Below are positions 52,406 to 61,625 of a DNA stretch of 64,000 nucleotides, piece after piece. Both the position numbers and the translations under genes were made by a program. The DNA is taken from NCBI GenBank assembly GCA_019634575.1, contig JAHCAY010000001.1:2356001-2420000 (forward strand), given 5' to 3'. Numbering within the stretch: the first letter of the stretch is position 1; each line of letters starts with the position of its first letter. The notes beneath the pieces are model-generated. The model had not been told where the DNA came from. It searched no databases and saw nothing but the letters and a program-made list of their open reading frames with translations. This stretch comes from Candidatus Didemnitutus sp. Its GTDB lineage: Bacteria > Verrucomicrobiota > Verrucomicrobiia > Opitutales > Opitutaceae.

Positions 52406-54256
52406 TCACCCCGCGTCGTCCGTCTGCACGAACTGCGCGTGCAGGTTCGCGTAAACGCCGCCGCGCTGGAGCAGTTCCGCGTGCGTGCCGCGCTCCACGA
52501 TGCGGCCGCGATCGAGCACGAGGATCAAATCGGCCTGCCGAATCGTGCTGAGCCGGTGCGCCACGATGAAGCTCGTGCGCCCGCGCAGGAGCGTGACGAG
52601 CGCCTTTTGCAGGCGCGCCTCCGTCAGCGTGTCGATGGCGCTCGTCGCCTCGTCGAAGATCAGCAAGCGCGGGTCGGCCAGCAAGGCGCGGGCAAAGCAC
52701 ACCAGTTGCCGCTGCCCGAGCGAGAGCGACGCGCCTTTCTCGCCGACCTGCGCATGGATGCCGCCGGGCAGCGCCTCGATCAGGTCGAGGCAATCGAGCC
52801 GGCGCAGCGCATCGGTCACTTCGGCGTCCGTCGCCTCGGGCTGACCGAGCCGGATGTTTTCGGCAACCGTGCCGCTGAAGAGGAAATTCTGCTGCTGCAC
52901 GAGGCCCATCTGTTGATGCAACGAGTGGCTCGTCAGTGTGCGGATCTCGCGCCCGTCGAGGAGCACTTCGCCGGCGGTCGGCAGGTAGAACTTCGCGGCC
53001 AGGTTGATGATCGTGCTCTTGCCGCTGCCGGTGTGGCCGACGAGCGCGACCGCCTGCCCGGGCTCGGCGGTGAACGTTAACCCATGCACGACCGGCCGTG
53101 CGGGATCGTAGCCGAAGACGACGTCGCGGAATTCCACGCGCAAGCCTGCGCGCTCGCCGCTCGAACGCGGATCCGGCAACGCCACGGCCTCCGGCGCGTC
53201 CTCCCAGTCGGGCTTCGCATCGATGAGCCGGAACACGCGCTCTGCGCCGGCCATCGAGACGAGCGCCTGGTTGTATTGGTTGCCGATGATCTGGATCGGA
53301 GAGAAGAACTGGTTCGCGAAGAAGAAGAACGTCACGATCGTGTCCATGTCGACCGTGCCGTGCAGCGCACGCCAGCCGCCGAGCAGCAGCAGCGCCGAGA
53401 TGAAGAACTGCGAATTCAGCTCGAGCAGCGGCGTGAGGATCGCCGAGGTGCGCGCCAGGGCGATGTTGTAGCGCGCGTGGTCGGCGAGCAGGCCGCGGAA
53501 CAGCCCGGCGTTCGTCTCCTGTCGCGCGAAACCCTGCGTGACGCGGATGCCGTTGACCGACTCCGCCAGCGTCGCCGTCACACGGCTGAAGCTCTCGGAC
53601 GCCGCGCGGCTGAGCGTGCTCAACTTCGAGCGGAAATGGCGGTTCACGATCCACAGCACCGGCGCCAGGCCGAGCACGACGAGGAACAACCGCCAGTCCG
53701 TCCACGCCATGAACGCCGCGGCGAACAGCATCTGCCCGCCCTGCACCATGCTGACGAACAGCACGTCCTGGATGCCGACGCGGACCGCTTCGACGTCCGA
53801 GGTCACGCGGCCGATGATGCGCCCGGCCTTCACCCGCGTGAAGAAACTCAACGGCATCGACATCACGCGCCGAAAAATGTCCGCCCGCAGCTGATTCACC
53901 ACGCCTTCGCCCAGTTCCAGCGCGAACCGCTGCCGGAAGTGGAACATCATGTCGGTGACCACCGCCAGCGCCAGATAACCACCCACGGCCCAGGGCAGTC
54001 GCTGCAGTTCGTGTTTCGCGATCACGCCGGCGATGATGAAGGCCATGAGGCGCGTCAACAGCGAGAGCTGGATCGCGCGCGCGACCGTCAGGAACAGCAG
54101 CCAGTTCCGCTTGGCGCGCTGCGTGCCGGTATAGGCGAGCAACCGGCGAATGAGCCCCCATTCGAGCGGCTTGAATTGCTCGTCGTTCTCGTCCTCGTCG
54201 TCACGGCGGCGCAACACGAGAAAATCGGCGGCCGGCGCGGGTTTCAGCGGTTTCAT
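52406..54256 (-). CDS. ABC exporter half-transporter, canonical Walker B, altered signature (LSLGQ)
   Basis: A 616-residue type IV ABC exporter half: six helices (about residues 45-340, unusually preceded by an acidic tail RRRDDEDENDEQ), then an ATPase domain with Walker A GHTGSGKST, signature ASLSLGQRQ (LSLGQ instead of LSGGQ), Walker B LLIFDEATS with the catalytic Glu, and H-loop VAHRLST. It starts inside the stop of the upstream half-transporter (4-bp overlap). The motif pattern is complementary to its partner, so the two form a heterodimer with one degenerate site. The substrate may be lipids, drugs or peptides. Confidence 0.9.
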   Translation of the reverse strand: MKPLKPAPAADFLVLRRRDDEDENDEQFKPLEWGLIRRLLAYTGTQRAKRNWLLFLTVARAIQLSLLTRLMAFIIAGVIAKHELQRLPWAVGGYLALAVVTDMMFHFRQRFALELGEGVVNQLRADIFRRVMSMPLSFFTRVKAGRIIGRVTSDVEAVRVGIQDVLFVSMVQGGQMLFAAAFMAWTDWRLFLVVLGLAPVLWIVNRHFRSKLSTLSRAASESFSRVTATLAESVNGIRVTQGFARQETNAGLFRGLLADHARYNIALARTSAILTPLLELNSQFFISALLLLGGWRALHGTVDMDTIVTFFFFANQFFSPIQIIGNQYNQALVSMAGAERVFRLIDAKPDWEDAPEAVALPDPRSSGERAGLRVEFRDVVFGYDPARPVVHGLTFTAEPGQAVALVGHTGSGKSTIINLAAKFYLPTAGEVLLDGREIRTLTSHSLHQQMGLVQQQNFLFSGTVAENIRLGQPEATDAEVTDALRRLDCLDLIEALPGGIHAQVGEKGASLSLGQRQLVCFARALLADPRLLIFDEATSAIDTLTEARLQKALVTLLRGRTSFIVAHRLSTIRQADLILVLDRGRIVERGTHAELLQRGGVYANLHAQFVQTDDAG

Positions 54257-56130
54257 TTTCCGCCTCCCTTCGCGTCGCCGTCGTGCAACGCGCGCGAGTC
54301 GACGAGTTGCAGGTCGGCCACGCGCACATACGGGCCGGGCTGGCGCATCAATTCCTCGTGCGTGCCACGCTGCACGATGCGGCCGTTCTCGAGCACGATG
54401 ATGAAGTCCGCACGGCGCAGAGTGCTCAAGCGGTGCGCGACGATGAACGTCGTGCGTCCCGCGATGGCGCGGTCGAGCGCGGCGAAGATCTCGTGCTCCG
54501 TCTCGGGATCGATCGCGGCCGTCGGGTCGTCGAGCAACAGGATCGCCGGCTCGAGCAGGATGGCGCGCGCGAGTGCGAGGCGCTGGCGCTGGCCGCCGGA
54601 GAGCGTGTTGCCGCTCTCGCCGAGCACGGTGTCGTAGCCGTGTGGCAGCGCGCTGATGAAGTCGTGCGCGGAGGCGATGCGCGCCGCGCGCTCGATTTGC
54701 TCGCGCGTCGCCTGCGGCTGGCCGAAGGCGATGTTCGCCGCCACGGTGTGGCTGAAGAGAAAGCTCTCCTGGAAAACGAGACCGATGTTGCGCCGCAGTT
54801 CCTGCACTTCGAAGCGGCGCACGTCGGTGCCATCGATAGTCACGCGTCCGGCGGTCGGATCGTAGAAACGCGGGAGCAGGCTCATCAGCGCACTCTTGCC
54901 CGCGCCGGTCGCGCCGAGGATGGCGACGCATTGGCCGGGCCGCACCTCGAGGTCGATGCCGTGCAGCACGAGGCGGCCGGGCTCGTAGCCGAAGTAGACG
55001 CTTTCGAAGCGGACATGACCGCGCACGCGCGCGGGCGTCACGGCATCGGCGGGCGATTTGATTTCCACCGGCGCATCGAGGATCTCGAACACGCGGCGCG
55101 CGCCGATGAGGGAGGTCTGCATCGAGTTCACGATGGCGGCGACGTTGTTCACCTGCCCGGAAAACTGTTCGAGCAAACCGGCAAACACGACGAGGCCGGT
55201 GCCGAAGGCGAGGTCGCCGCGGATGACGAGCCAGCCGCCGTAGCCGAGGAGCACGGCGATGTTCACGCGGGTGAGAAAGCCGACCGTCGGCGAAAACAGG
55301 CTCACACGCCAGAAGATCGCGCGCTGCTGGTTGAGCACGGCGTCGTTGCGCCGCAGGAAATCCGCGCGGTTCTCCGCCTCGCGGCCGAAGGCCTTCACCA
55401 CCGGCGCGCCCTGCACGCTCTCGGCGAGCGCGCGCACCATGTCGTCGGCGAGGTCGCGGTTCTTCGCGTAGAGCGGCAGCATGCGGCGCGTGAAGACGGC
55501 CGAGAGTGTCCAGAGCAGCGGCGTGGTCGCGAGGCAGGCGAGCGTGAGCCCGGGTGCGAGGTTCGCCATGTAGACGATGTAGACGCCGAGCGACACGAGC
55601 ATGATCACGCTCTGCACGAGCACCTGGTCGAGGAACATGCGCACGGCCTGCACGTCGCCGGTCACGCGGTTGATGATCGAGCCGGTGGAATTCTCGTCGA
55701 AGAAACGGAAGCTCAGCTGCTGGAGTTTGTCGTAGACGCGGCCGCGCAGCCACGGGACGATTTCCTGCTGCGTGAGGTGATTCACGCGGAGCGCGTAGGT
55801 GTAGTTGAGCAACGAGCGGACACCGGCGAGCGCGAGGATCGCGCCCGCGATGAGCGCGAGCACCGCCATCGGTTCCCAGGCCGGCAGCGCGAACCCGAAC
55901 GGCAAACGCGGCACCGGCGTGCCTTGGAGCACATGGCGGATATAGTCGATGCCGACGCCGGTGAGACTGAGGCCTGAGACGCCGAGCGTGAGCAACACGA
56001 GCTGGATCGCGATCACGCCCAGCCACGGCGCCCGATAGCGCCACGCGAGGCCGAACAGCCGCCGCACGATCCGTCCGCTGCTCAGCGAGGGACCGAGCGT
56101 CGGCGGCGTTGATTCGGCGGACGGAGGCAT
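54253..56130 (-). CDS. ABC exporter half-transporter, degenerate Walker B (Asp for Glu)
   Basis: A 625-residue partner of the downstream half. Six helices, Walker A LGATGAGKSA, canonical signature NTLSGGQRQR, and Walker B ILLLDDPTAAID in which the catalytic Glu is Asp. With the partner's LSLGQ signature this makes the degenerate nucleotide site of a heterodimeric exporter (TM287/288 or LmrCD type), while the other site stays canonical. ATG 56130 is used; the genes overlap by 4 bp and are cotranscribed. Confidence 0.9.
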   Translation of the reverse strand: MPPSAESTPPTLGPSLSSGRIVRRLFGLAWRYRAPWLGVIAIQLVLLTLGVSGLSLTGVGIDYIRHVLQGTPVPRLPFGFALPAWEPMAVLALIAGAILALAGVRSLLNYTYALRVNHLTQQEIVPWLRGRVYDKLQQLSFRFFDENSTGSIINRVTGDVQAVRMFLDQVLVQSVIMLVSLGVYIVYMANLAPGLTLACLATTPLLWTLSAVFTRRMLPLYAKNRDLADDMVRALAESVQGAPVVKAFGREAENRADFLRRNDAVLNQQRAIFWRVSLFSPTVGFLTRVNIAVLLGYGGWLVIRGDLAFGTGLVVFAGLLEQFSGQVNNVAAIVNSMQTSLIGARRVFEILDAPVEIKSPADAVTPARVRGHVRFESVYFGYEPGRLVLHGIDLEVRPGQCVAILGATGAGKSALMSLLPRFYDPTAGRVTIDGTDVRRFEVQELRRNIGLVFQESFLFSHTVAANIAFGQPQATREQIERAARIASAHDFISALPHGYDTVLGESGNTLSGGQRQRLALARAILLEPAILLLDDPTAAIDPETEHEIFAALDRAIAGRTTFIVAHRLSTLRRADFIIVLENGRIVQRGTHEELMRQPGPYVRVADLQLVDSRALHDGDAKGGGK

Positions 56131-56262
56131 GGCGTGGGCCAGTCAGCCTTGCCACGCCGCCGCCGGGCGCAAACGCGGAGTGCGTTCTGTCCGCGCATCG
56201 CGAGGACATTCCTCCGGTTCGCAGTTCACAACTTCGCCGGAATCCTCCATCGCTGATGGTCC

Positions 56263-57123
56263 GTGAGAGACCCTGCGCACACCCGATCCGTCATGTTGCT
56301 GCTGCTCGCCGCGCTCTGCTGGAGCCTCGGCGGCGTGCTGCTCAAATCCGTCAACTGGCCGCCGCTCGCCGTCGGCGGCGGACGCGGGCTCGTGGCGGCG
56401 GTTTTCCTGCTCCTCGTGATGGGGCGGCAGAGGCCGTTTCGCTGGGGCTGGCTGCCGCTCGCCACCGCCGTGGCCTACACCGGTTGCACGCTGCTGTTCG
56501 CCGCCGCGACGAAACTCACCACCGCCGCGAATGCCATCCTGCTTCAATACACCGCGCCGGCCTACGTCGCGCTGCTCGGCGCGTGGCTGCTCAAGGAGCG
56601 ACCGACGCGCTCGGACTGGCTGACGATCGCCGTGGTGTTCGTCGGACTCGCGGTCTTCCTTTACGATGGCCTGCGCCTGAACGACGTCGCAGGCATCCTG
56701 CTCGCGATCGCGAGCGGCGTCGCGTTCTCGGTGATGATCGTGCTGCTGCGCCTGCAGAAGGACGACGCCCCGATCGGCTCGATCATCCTCGGCAACTTCT
56801 TCGCCTTCCTGTGCGGATTGCCGAGCATCCTCGGCGCACCGTTGCCCGACGCCCGCAGCTGGGTCGCGCTGCTGTTGCTCGGCGTCGTGCAACTCGGCAT
56901 CGCCTATCTGGTCTACACGAAAGCCATCAAGCACGTGACCGCCCTCGAAGCTGTCCTCATCCCCGTGATCGAACCGATCCTGAACCCCATCTGGGTGATG
57001 CTCGTGCTCGGCGAAAAACCCAGTGCGCTCGCCCTGCTCGGCGGTGCGATCGTGATCGGTGCCGTGACCTGGCGCGCCATGCACTCGATCCGCCAACCGC
57101 CGCCGGCGGTGCTGCCGGGCTGA
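56263..57123 (+). CDS. EamA/DMT-superfamily transporter
   Basis: A 286-residue protein with ten hydrophobic helices in two EamA repeats (first AALCWSLGGVLLKSVNW..., second AIASGVAFSVMIVLLRL...). The end-of-repeat motifs LLGAWLLKERPTRSDW and MLVLGEKPSALALLGG are the usual EamA signature (E-P/R-x). GTG 56263 or ATG 56293 may be the start. Exports amino acids or other small metabolites in known members; no specific substrate can be read here. The lipase-like gene follows 6 bp later on the same strand, so they form an operon. Confidence 0.88.
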   Translation: MRDPAHTRSVMLLLLAALCWSLGGVLLKSVNWPPLAVGGGRGLVAAVFLLLVMGRQRPFRWGWLPLATAVAYTGCTLLFAAATKLTTAANAILLQYTAPAYVALLGAWLLKERPTRSDWLTIAVVFVGLAVFLYDGLRLNDVAGILLAIASGVAFSVMIVLLRLQKDDAPIGSIILGNFFAFLCGLPSILGAPLPDARSWVALLLLGVVQLGIAYLVYTKAIKHVTALEAVLIPVIEPILNPIWVMLVLGEKPSALALLGGAIVIGAVTWRAMHSIRQPPPAVLPG

Positions 57124-57129
57124 ACCTCC

Positions 57130-57873
57130 ATGCGGCGCGCCACCCTCGCCCTGCTCTTGCTCGTCATGGCCGCCTCGCCCGCCTCCGCCGTCGAACCGGA
57201 ACCCGAATGCGTCGTGCTCCTCCACGGCGTCGCCATGTCCGGCTGGGTGATGCGTCCGCTCGAGCGCGCGCTCAGCCGGGCCGGCTATCGCGTCATCAAT
57301 CTCAGCTACCCGTCGCGACGGACGCCACTCGAGCAGGTCGCGGACGAGTTCCTGCCCGCGGAGTTGAAACGGCGCGGCGCGCTCGCGGCGCCGCGGCTGC
57401 ATTTCGTCACCCACTCGATGGGCGGCATCGTGACGCGGCTCTATTTGCGCGACCATCGACCGGCCAACCTCGGGCGCGTCGTCATGCTCGGTCCGCCGAA
57501 TCACGGCAGCCCCGCGGCGGATCGCGCCGGCAGGAGTCCCTGGATGCGCACGATCATGGGCGTGAACATGCCCCGCCTCGGCACGGGACCGGACGGCGTG
57601 GTGCGCACGCTCGGGCCGGCCGACTACGAGCTCGGCGTCATTGCCGGCACGCGCCTGATCAATCCGCTGTTCCGCGGTGTCATGCCGCGGCCGCACGACG
57701 GCGTCGTCACGGTCGAATCGGCGAAACTCGAAGGCATGCGCGACTTCCGCGCCGTGCCGTATTCGCACACCGGCATGCTCTGGCGTCGCCCCGTGATCGA
57801 CGCCGCCCTGGCTTTCCTCCGCACCGGCCGGTTCCAACCCGCGCTGCCGGAGCATCTGTCACCTAGTAAGTGA
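57130..57873 (+). CDS. Exported alpha/beta-hydrolase (lipase-like)
   Basis: A 247-residue protein with signal peptide MRRATLALLLLVMAASPASA and the lipase-type core: oxyanion region VVLLHGVAMSGWVM, nucleophile elbow VTHSMGGIV (catalytic Ser), PNHGSPAADR, and a late His in PYSHTGMLW, with Asp probably in RPHDGVVTVES. The size and PNHGS motif resemble triacylglycerol lipase/esterase-type proteins. Its last codons and TGA stop lie inside palindrome P4. It follows the EamA gene closely and faces the second EamA gene. Confidence 0.8.
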   Translation: MRRATLALLLLVMAASPASAVEPEPECVVLLHGVAMSGWVMRPLERALSRAGYRVINLSYPSRRTPLEQVADEFLPAELKRRGALAAPRLHFVTHSMGGIVTRLYLRDHRPANLGRVVMLGPPNHGSPAADRAGRSPWMRTIMGVNMPRLGTGPDGVVRTLGPADYELGVIAGTRLINPLFRGVMPRPHDGVVTVESAKLEGMRDFRAVPYSHTGMLWRRPVIDAALAFLRTGRFQPALPEHLSPSK

Positions 57874-57874
57874 C
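57858..57874. repeat. Palindrome P4 (GTCACCTAGTAAGTGAC)
   Basis: A 17-bp inverted repeat with one mismatched pair. It contains the TGA stop (57871-57873) of the hydrolase gene; the last residues S-P-S-K are encoded by it. It lies 46 bp from P5. Confidence 0.6.
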
Positions 57875-57919
57875 CGTTTCTCCATGCTCCCGAGCGAATG
57901 GCACGCGTAGTTCGCGGAA

Positions 57920-57944
57920 AAATGTAACCTAATAGGTTACATTT
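57920..57944. repeat. Palindrome P5 (core GTAACCTAATAGGTTAC)
   Basis: A perfect 25-bp palindrome around A57932, the longest of the family. It contains the TAA stop (57937-57939, minus strand) of the convergent EamA gene. It could form a hairpin transcript end on both strands. Confidence 0.75.
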
Positions 57945-58905
57945 CCGCTTTCGGCGGCGGGCGGAATTGGAGCAGCAGATTCGCGACGGTGATCAGGCCG
58001 CCGCCGAGCAGGAGGCGCCAGGTCAGCGTCTCGTTCGGATAGGCGAAGCCGCCCCAGCGCGCGAGCAGCGCGGGGAGAAAGAGCGCGAGCACCGACGTGA
58101 AGATCGGCTCCGTGCAGTAGATCAGCCCCGCCTCCGTCGCCGTGATGGCGGGTTGGAATCGGTTCATCAGGAGAAACGCCGCGATGGTGCACAGCGCGGT
58201 GAGGATCACGGTGAACGCCAGCCACGCACCCGAGGTCCACGGCACGAGCAACGCCCCGGCGGATGGCGCCGTGGTCGCGGCGAAAAGACCGAGCGCGACG
58301 GCTTGCGTGGCAAACATCAGCGTTGTGACCGGCCGGACGCGGTTGCCGGTGTAGCGCTTGTCCTCGAGCAACAGGATCTGCCACATGAAGAAGACCGACG
58401 AGAGGAGCGTCTCGGCTTCGCCGCGGCCGAGATGGAATTCACGCAGGTTGAACTGCGCCAGCACCGCCACGCCGGCGAGCACGAGCACGCACGCCGTCCA
58501 CACACGCGCGCCCGGCGAGCGCCACGAACGGAGGGCGAGCAACACGGGAATCATGATCGCGTAGAACTGCGTGAGGAACGCCGAGGTGGACGCGCTGATG
58601 AATTGCAGGCCGTCGATCTGGAACAGCATGCCGAGCGACGCGGCGACCCCGAGCCGGAGACCCTGCGCGCGCTCGCCCGCAGTCAGGGTGCGGAGCTGGC
58701 GCCACGAGATCGCCACCATGAACACCGCGCCGAGCAGGAAGCGCGGCGCGAGCGACATGCCGGTGATGAACCAGTTGCCACTGCCCGGCAGCAGCTGCTC
58801 GTGCTGGAAGGCGATCGCCTTGAGCAACGGAAAGCTGAAGCCCCACAGGAAATTCGTGAGGAGCAGCATCAGCAGCGCGGTCGTGTGCGTGGCGCGGGCG
58901 TTCAT
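57937..58905 (-). CDS. EamA/DMT-superfamily transporter
   Basis: A 322-residue, ten-helix transporter with two EamA repeats (LLLTNFLWGFSFPLLKA at the start; AGLIYCTEPIFTSVLALFLPALL in the second repeat). Unlike the gene at 56.3 kb it is of the larger RhaT/YdcZ-like DMT layout with longer loops. ATG 58905 is clear. Its stop codon is part of palindrome P5. It is preceded by the sensor kinase gene on the same strand (57 bp gap). Confidence 0.85.
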   Translation of the reverse strand: MNARATHTTALLMLLLTNFLWGFSFPLLKAIAFQHEQLLPGSGNWFITGMSLAPRFLLGAVFMVAISWRQLRTLTAGERAQGLRLGVAASLGMLFQIDGLQFISASTSAFLTQFYAIMIPVLLALRSWRSPGARVWTACVLVLAGVAVLAQFNLREFHLGRGEAETLLSSVFFMWQILLLEDKRYTGNRVRPVTTLMFATQAVALGLFAATTAPSAGALLVPWTSGAWLAFTVILTALCTIAAFLLMNRFQPAITATEAGLIYCTEPIFTSVLALFLPALLARWGGFAYPNETLTWRLLLGGGLITVANLLLQFRPPPKAEM

Positions 58906-58962
58906 CGAGCGGAGCGGCGCAGCGTAGGCGCGGTCGCGGGCACTCCAAGCGTAAAGCCGCGC

Positions 58963-61119
58963 TCAGTTCTTCAACACACTCTGAAGCACGGCGTGGAAAA
59001 GCGGATCGCGCAGCGGTTTCTTCAGCAGCGCGCGAAAACACGTCCGCAACTCGTCGCGCAACGCCGCCGGCACGCTGATCGCGATGAGCCCGATGACCGG
59101 CGCGTCGGCCAGGCCGGAGTGCGCCTGAAGCAGCGCGGGCCAGAGCGAGGCATCGCGCGCCAGCACGTCGATCAACAACACGTCGTGCGTGCGTTCGGCC
59201 GGCAGTTTCGTGAGATTCTCGAATGTCGTGACCTTGAGCCCCCAGCTCTCCAGCAGCGCCGCGTAATGCGCCCGGGCGCGGGTGTTGGCCGAGATCACCG
59301 CAATGCGGCGCGGCGGCAACTTGGACAGGCCCTCGGTCTTCTCGAGCACGCGCACCTCGATGTGGAAGCGGAACTCCGAGCCGGCACCGGCGGCGCTCGA
59401 CACCTCGATGTCGCCATTCATCAACCGCACCAGGCTGCGGCTGATCGCGAGACCGAGGCCCGCGCCGCCGTGTTTGCGCGTGGTCGACGCGTCGACCTGG
59501 CTGAACGGCTGGAAGAGCCGGTCCTGCTTCTCCGCCGCGATGCCGATGCCGGTGTCGCGCACCGTGAAGTCGAGGCGCACCCGCTGGTCGCCGCCGGCCG
59601 CGGCGGGCAACAGCGTGGCGCCGACCTCCACCTCCACCTCGCCGGCGGGAGTGAACTTGATGGCGTTGCCGATCAGGTTGACGAGGATCTGGCGCAGCCG
59701 GCCCGGATCGGCGAGCACGTGCGTCGGCACCTGCGGCGAGACCGTGACGAGCAATTCGAGGTGTTTGTCGGCCGCGCGGGTCGAGAGCAACTCCACGGCC
59801 TCCTCGACGATCTGGCGCGGCGCGCACGCCTGCGGGTCGAGTTGCATGCGGCCGGCGTCGATGCGCGAGTAATCGAGCAGTTCGTTGGTAAGGGTGAGCA
59901 GCGCCTCGCCGCTCTTGCGGACCGTCTCGACGTAGTCGCCCTGCTCGGTGGTGAGCGAAGTGTCCTGCAGGAGCGTGGCGAAGCCGATGATGCCGTTCAG
60001 CGGCGTGCGCAGCTCGTGACTCATCATGGCGAGGAACTCGCCCTTGGCGCGATCCGCCGCCTCGGCCTGGTCGCGCGCGACGCGCAGTTCGTCCTCCACC
60101 CGCTTGCGATCGCTGATGTCGTCGAAGACGGCGACGAGGTTCGTCACGCGCCCGTCGCCGTCGCGCACGGGGGAGAACACGATGCGCACGGTGAAGACCT
60201 CGCCGTTGCGGCGGCGCATCAGCATCTCGCCCTGCCAGCGTTCGCCGGCGAGGAGACGGCGCAGCAATTCGCCGCGCTGCTGCTCGTCGGCGTCGCCGGG
60301 CAGGAGCAGACGCGAGGGCTGTCCGATCAATTCCTCGCGCTGGTAGCCGGTGATGGCGAGCAGGCCGTCGTTGGCGTATTCGATGATGCGCGCGGGGCTG
60401 GTGATGATGACGGCCGAGCTGCTCTGCTGGATCGCGGTCGAGAGGCGCCGGATCTCGCGGTTGAAATTCCGCTCGCGCATCCGGAACAGCCAGCCGGCGA
60501 ACGGCACGCCGAGCACGAGCACCACCAGGCCGAAGGCCGAGAGCCGCGCGCTCCACAACTCGCGCCGCCAATGCGAGGAGTCGGCATCGATGCCGAGGAT
60601 CGTGCGCGGCGCGCCGGGCGGCGGGCGATCGCCCACCGGCGCGTAGGCCGTAACCCATTCGCCGAACGAATCGCGCAACGGCCCCTCGGTCGCCGGCTCG
60701 AAGTTGCGGAGGATCGCCTGCAAGCCCGGGGAATTCGGCGCCTCGGGATAATCGTCGCCGGGCTTCGACATGTCGGCCGAAGTCTCGGGCTCGGAGTCGG
60801 CAAGGAAGACCACGCGACCGGGCCGATCCGTCGAGCGGAAGAGATAGACGAAGCGGATGCCGGGGCTGACTCCGCGCAACCGGATGAGTCGGTCCTTCAC
60901 GGCGCGATACTCCGGGTGGTTCAGATCCGCGGGCGTGCCGGTGAGCGCCTTCGTGTCCTCGGATACGAAGGCCACGGCGCAGTGCTGCGCGCGATCGACC
61001 ATCTGCCGGAGCAGCGTGGAGCGGTGCCGCTCCGCGCCCCACCACGCCGCGCCGACACCGAGCGCCGCGATCAGCAACCACGCGGAGAGAACGCGAAAAT
61101 TGGACGGACGGGCGAACAC
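58963..61119 (-). CDS. Membrane sensor histidine kinase with PAS domain and pseudo-receiver
   Basis: A 718-residue kinase. Two N-terminal membrane helices (about 9-27 and 192-210) flank a ~165-residue periplasmic sensor domain of CHASE/PDC-like length. Next are a PAS domain ([20 protein letters not shown], residues ~230-340), HisKA ([16 protein letters not shown], phospho-His) and HATPase ([27 protein letters not shown]). The C-terminal ~115 residues resemble a receiver: LLIDVL holds the phospho-Asp position and LLKKP the Lys, but the paired acidic residues near the start are replaced (AVISAN). No response regulator gene is adjacent. Confidence 0.88.
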   Translation of the reverse strand: MFARPSNFRVLSAWLLIAALGVGAAWWGAERHRSTLLRQMVDRAQHCAVAFVSEDTKALTGTPADLNHPEYRAVKDRLIRLRGVSPGIRFVYLFRSTDRPGRVVFLADSEPETSADMSKPGDDYPEAPNSPGLQAILRNFEPATEGPLRDSFGEWVTAYAPVGDRPPPGAPRTILGIDADSSHWRRELWSARLSAFGLVVLVLGVPFAGWLFRMRERNFNREIRRLSTAIQQSSSAVIITSPARIIEYANDGLLAITGYQREELIGQPSRLLLPGDADEQQRGELLRRLLAGERWQGEMLMRRRNGEVFTVRIVFSPVRDGDGRVTNLVAVFDDISDRKRVEDELRVARDQAEAADRAKGEFLAMMSHELRTPLNGIIGFATLLQDTSLTTEQGDYVETVRKSGEALLTLTNELLDYSRIDAGRMQLDPQACAPRQIVEEAVELLSTRAADKHLELLVTVSPQVPTHVLADPGRLRQILVNLIGNAIKFTPAGEVEVEVGATLLPAAAGGDQRVRLDFTVRDTGIGIAAEKQDRLFQPFSQVDASTTRKHGGAGLGLAISRSLVRLMNGDIEVSSAAGAGSEFRFHIEVRVLEKTEGLSKLPPRRIAVISANTRARAHYAALLESWGLKVTTFENLTKLPAERTHDVLLIDVLARDASLWPALLQAHSGLADAPVIGLIAISVPAALRDELRTCFRALLKKPLRDPLFHAVLQSVLKN

Positions 61120-61159
61120 GGGCGATTAACAGCAAGCAAACTTCGCGGCCTCCGCGCCC

Positions 61160-61200
61160 GCAAAACAAAACCGCCGCGGATTGCTCCGCGGCGGTCGGGA
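61160..61200 (-). terminator. Rho-independent terminator of the SWIB gene
   Basis: CCGCCGCGGA and TCCGCGGCGG (61171-61180 and 61185-61194) form a perfect 10-bp stem with a TTGC loop. On the minus strand it is followed by TTTTGTTTTG, 26 bp after the SWIB stop. Confidence 0.8.
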
Positions 61201-61220
61201 AAAGCGAATTTCGCTCGAGG

Positions 61221-61493
61221 TTAGGACGAGACGTGCTTCGACACGAGCTTGGTCATGTCGAACATCGAGACCTGCGCCTTGCCACCGAACACAGCCTTGA
61301 GGGCGTCGTCGGCGTTGATCATGCGCTTGTTCTTCTTGTCCTGGAGGCCGTTCTTCTTGATGTAGGCCCAGAGCTTCTTGGTCATTTCGGTGCGGGGAAG
61401 CGGCTTCGAGCCGACGACCGCGGCGAGGGTGGCGTCCGGCGTGACCGGGGCCATGAACTTAGCGTTGGGTTTGCGAGCAGATTTCTTTGCCAT
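61221..61493 (-). CDS. SWIB/MDM2-domain small basic protein
   Basis: A 90-residue protein, basic at the N-terminus (MAKKSARKPNAKFM), with the SWIB fold: LAAVVGSKPLPRTEMTKKLW, AYIKKNGLQDKKNKRMINAD, DALKAVFGGKAQVSMFDMTK. In eukaryotes this domain belongs to chromatin remodellers; among bacteria it is found mainly in Chlamydiae, Verrucomicrobia and relatives, with a probable nucleoid or DNA-associated role. GGGAGG lies at the right distance before ATG 61493, one of the few strong ribosome sites in the window, and a strong terminator follows, so it is a single-gene, probably highly expressed unit. Confidence 0.9.
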   Translation of the reverse strand: MAKKSARKPNAKFMAPVTPDATLAAVVGSKPLPRTEMTKKLWAYIKKNGLQDKKNKRMINADDALKAVFGGKAQVSMFDMTKLVSKHVSS

Positions 61494-61531
61494 AGTGCCT
61501 CCCGTATTAGAACGGGTCCGGGGCGATGCAA

Positions 61532-61560
61532 CGATTTTCTAGAGGGAAAATCGAGTTTTT
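61532..61560 (+). terminator. Hairpin plus T-tract ahead of the GNAT gene
   Basis: CGATTTTC and GAAAATCG form an 8-bp stem with a TAGAGG loop followed by AGTTTTT. It lies in the divergent SWIB-GNAT leader, so on the plus strand it could stop antisense or upstream transcription or act as an attenuator for the acetyltransferase. Confidence 0.4.
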
Positions 61561-61625
61561 CAGAGGAGAACCCGCTTGAAAATCGACTCGCGGCCCGTCA
61601 GGCCGCCCGGCAGTTTCGCGCGCCA

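Noticed and set aside
60645..60660. GTAACCC string in the kinase gene as a palindrome copy
   Set aside because: No matching second arm or TAWTA centre; ordinary coding sequence.
57967..61224. 1085-codon plus-strand frame over the EamA and kinase genes
   Set aside because: Shadow of two well-supported minus-strand genes; low-complexity Arg/Glu composition.
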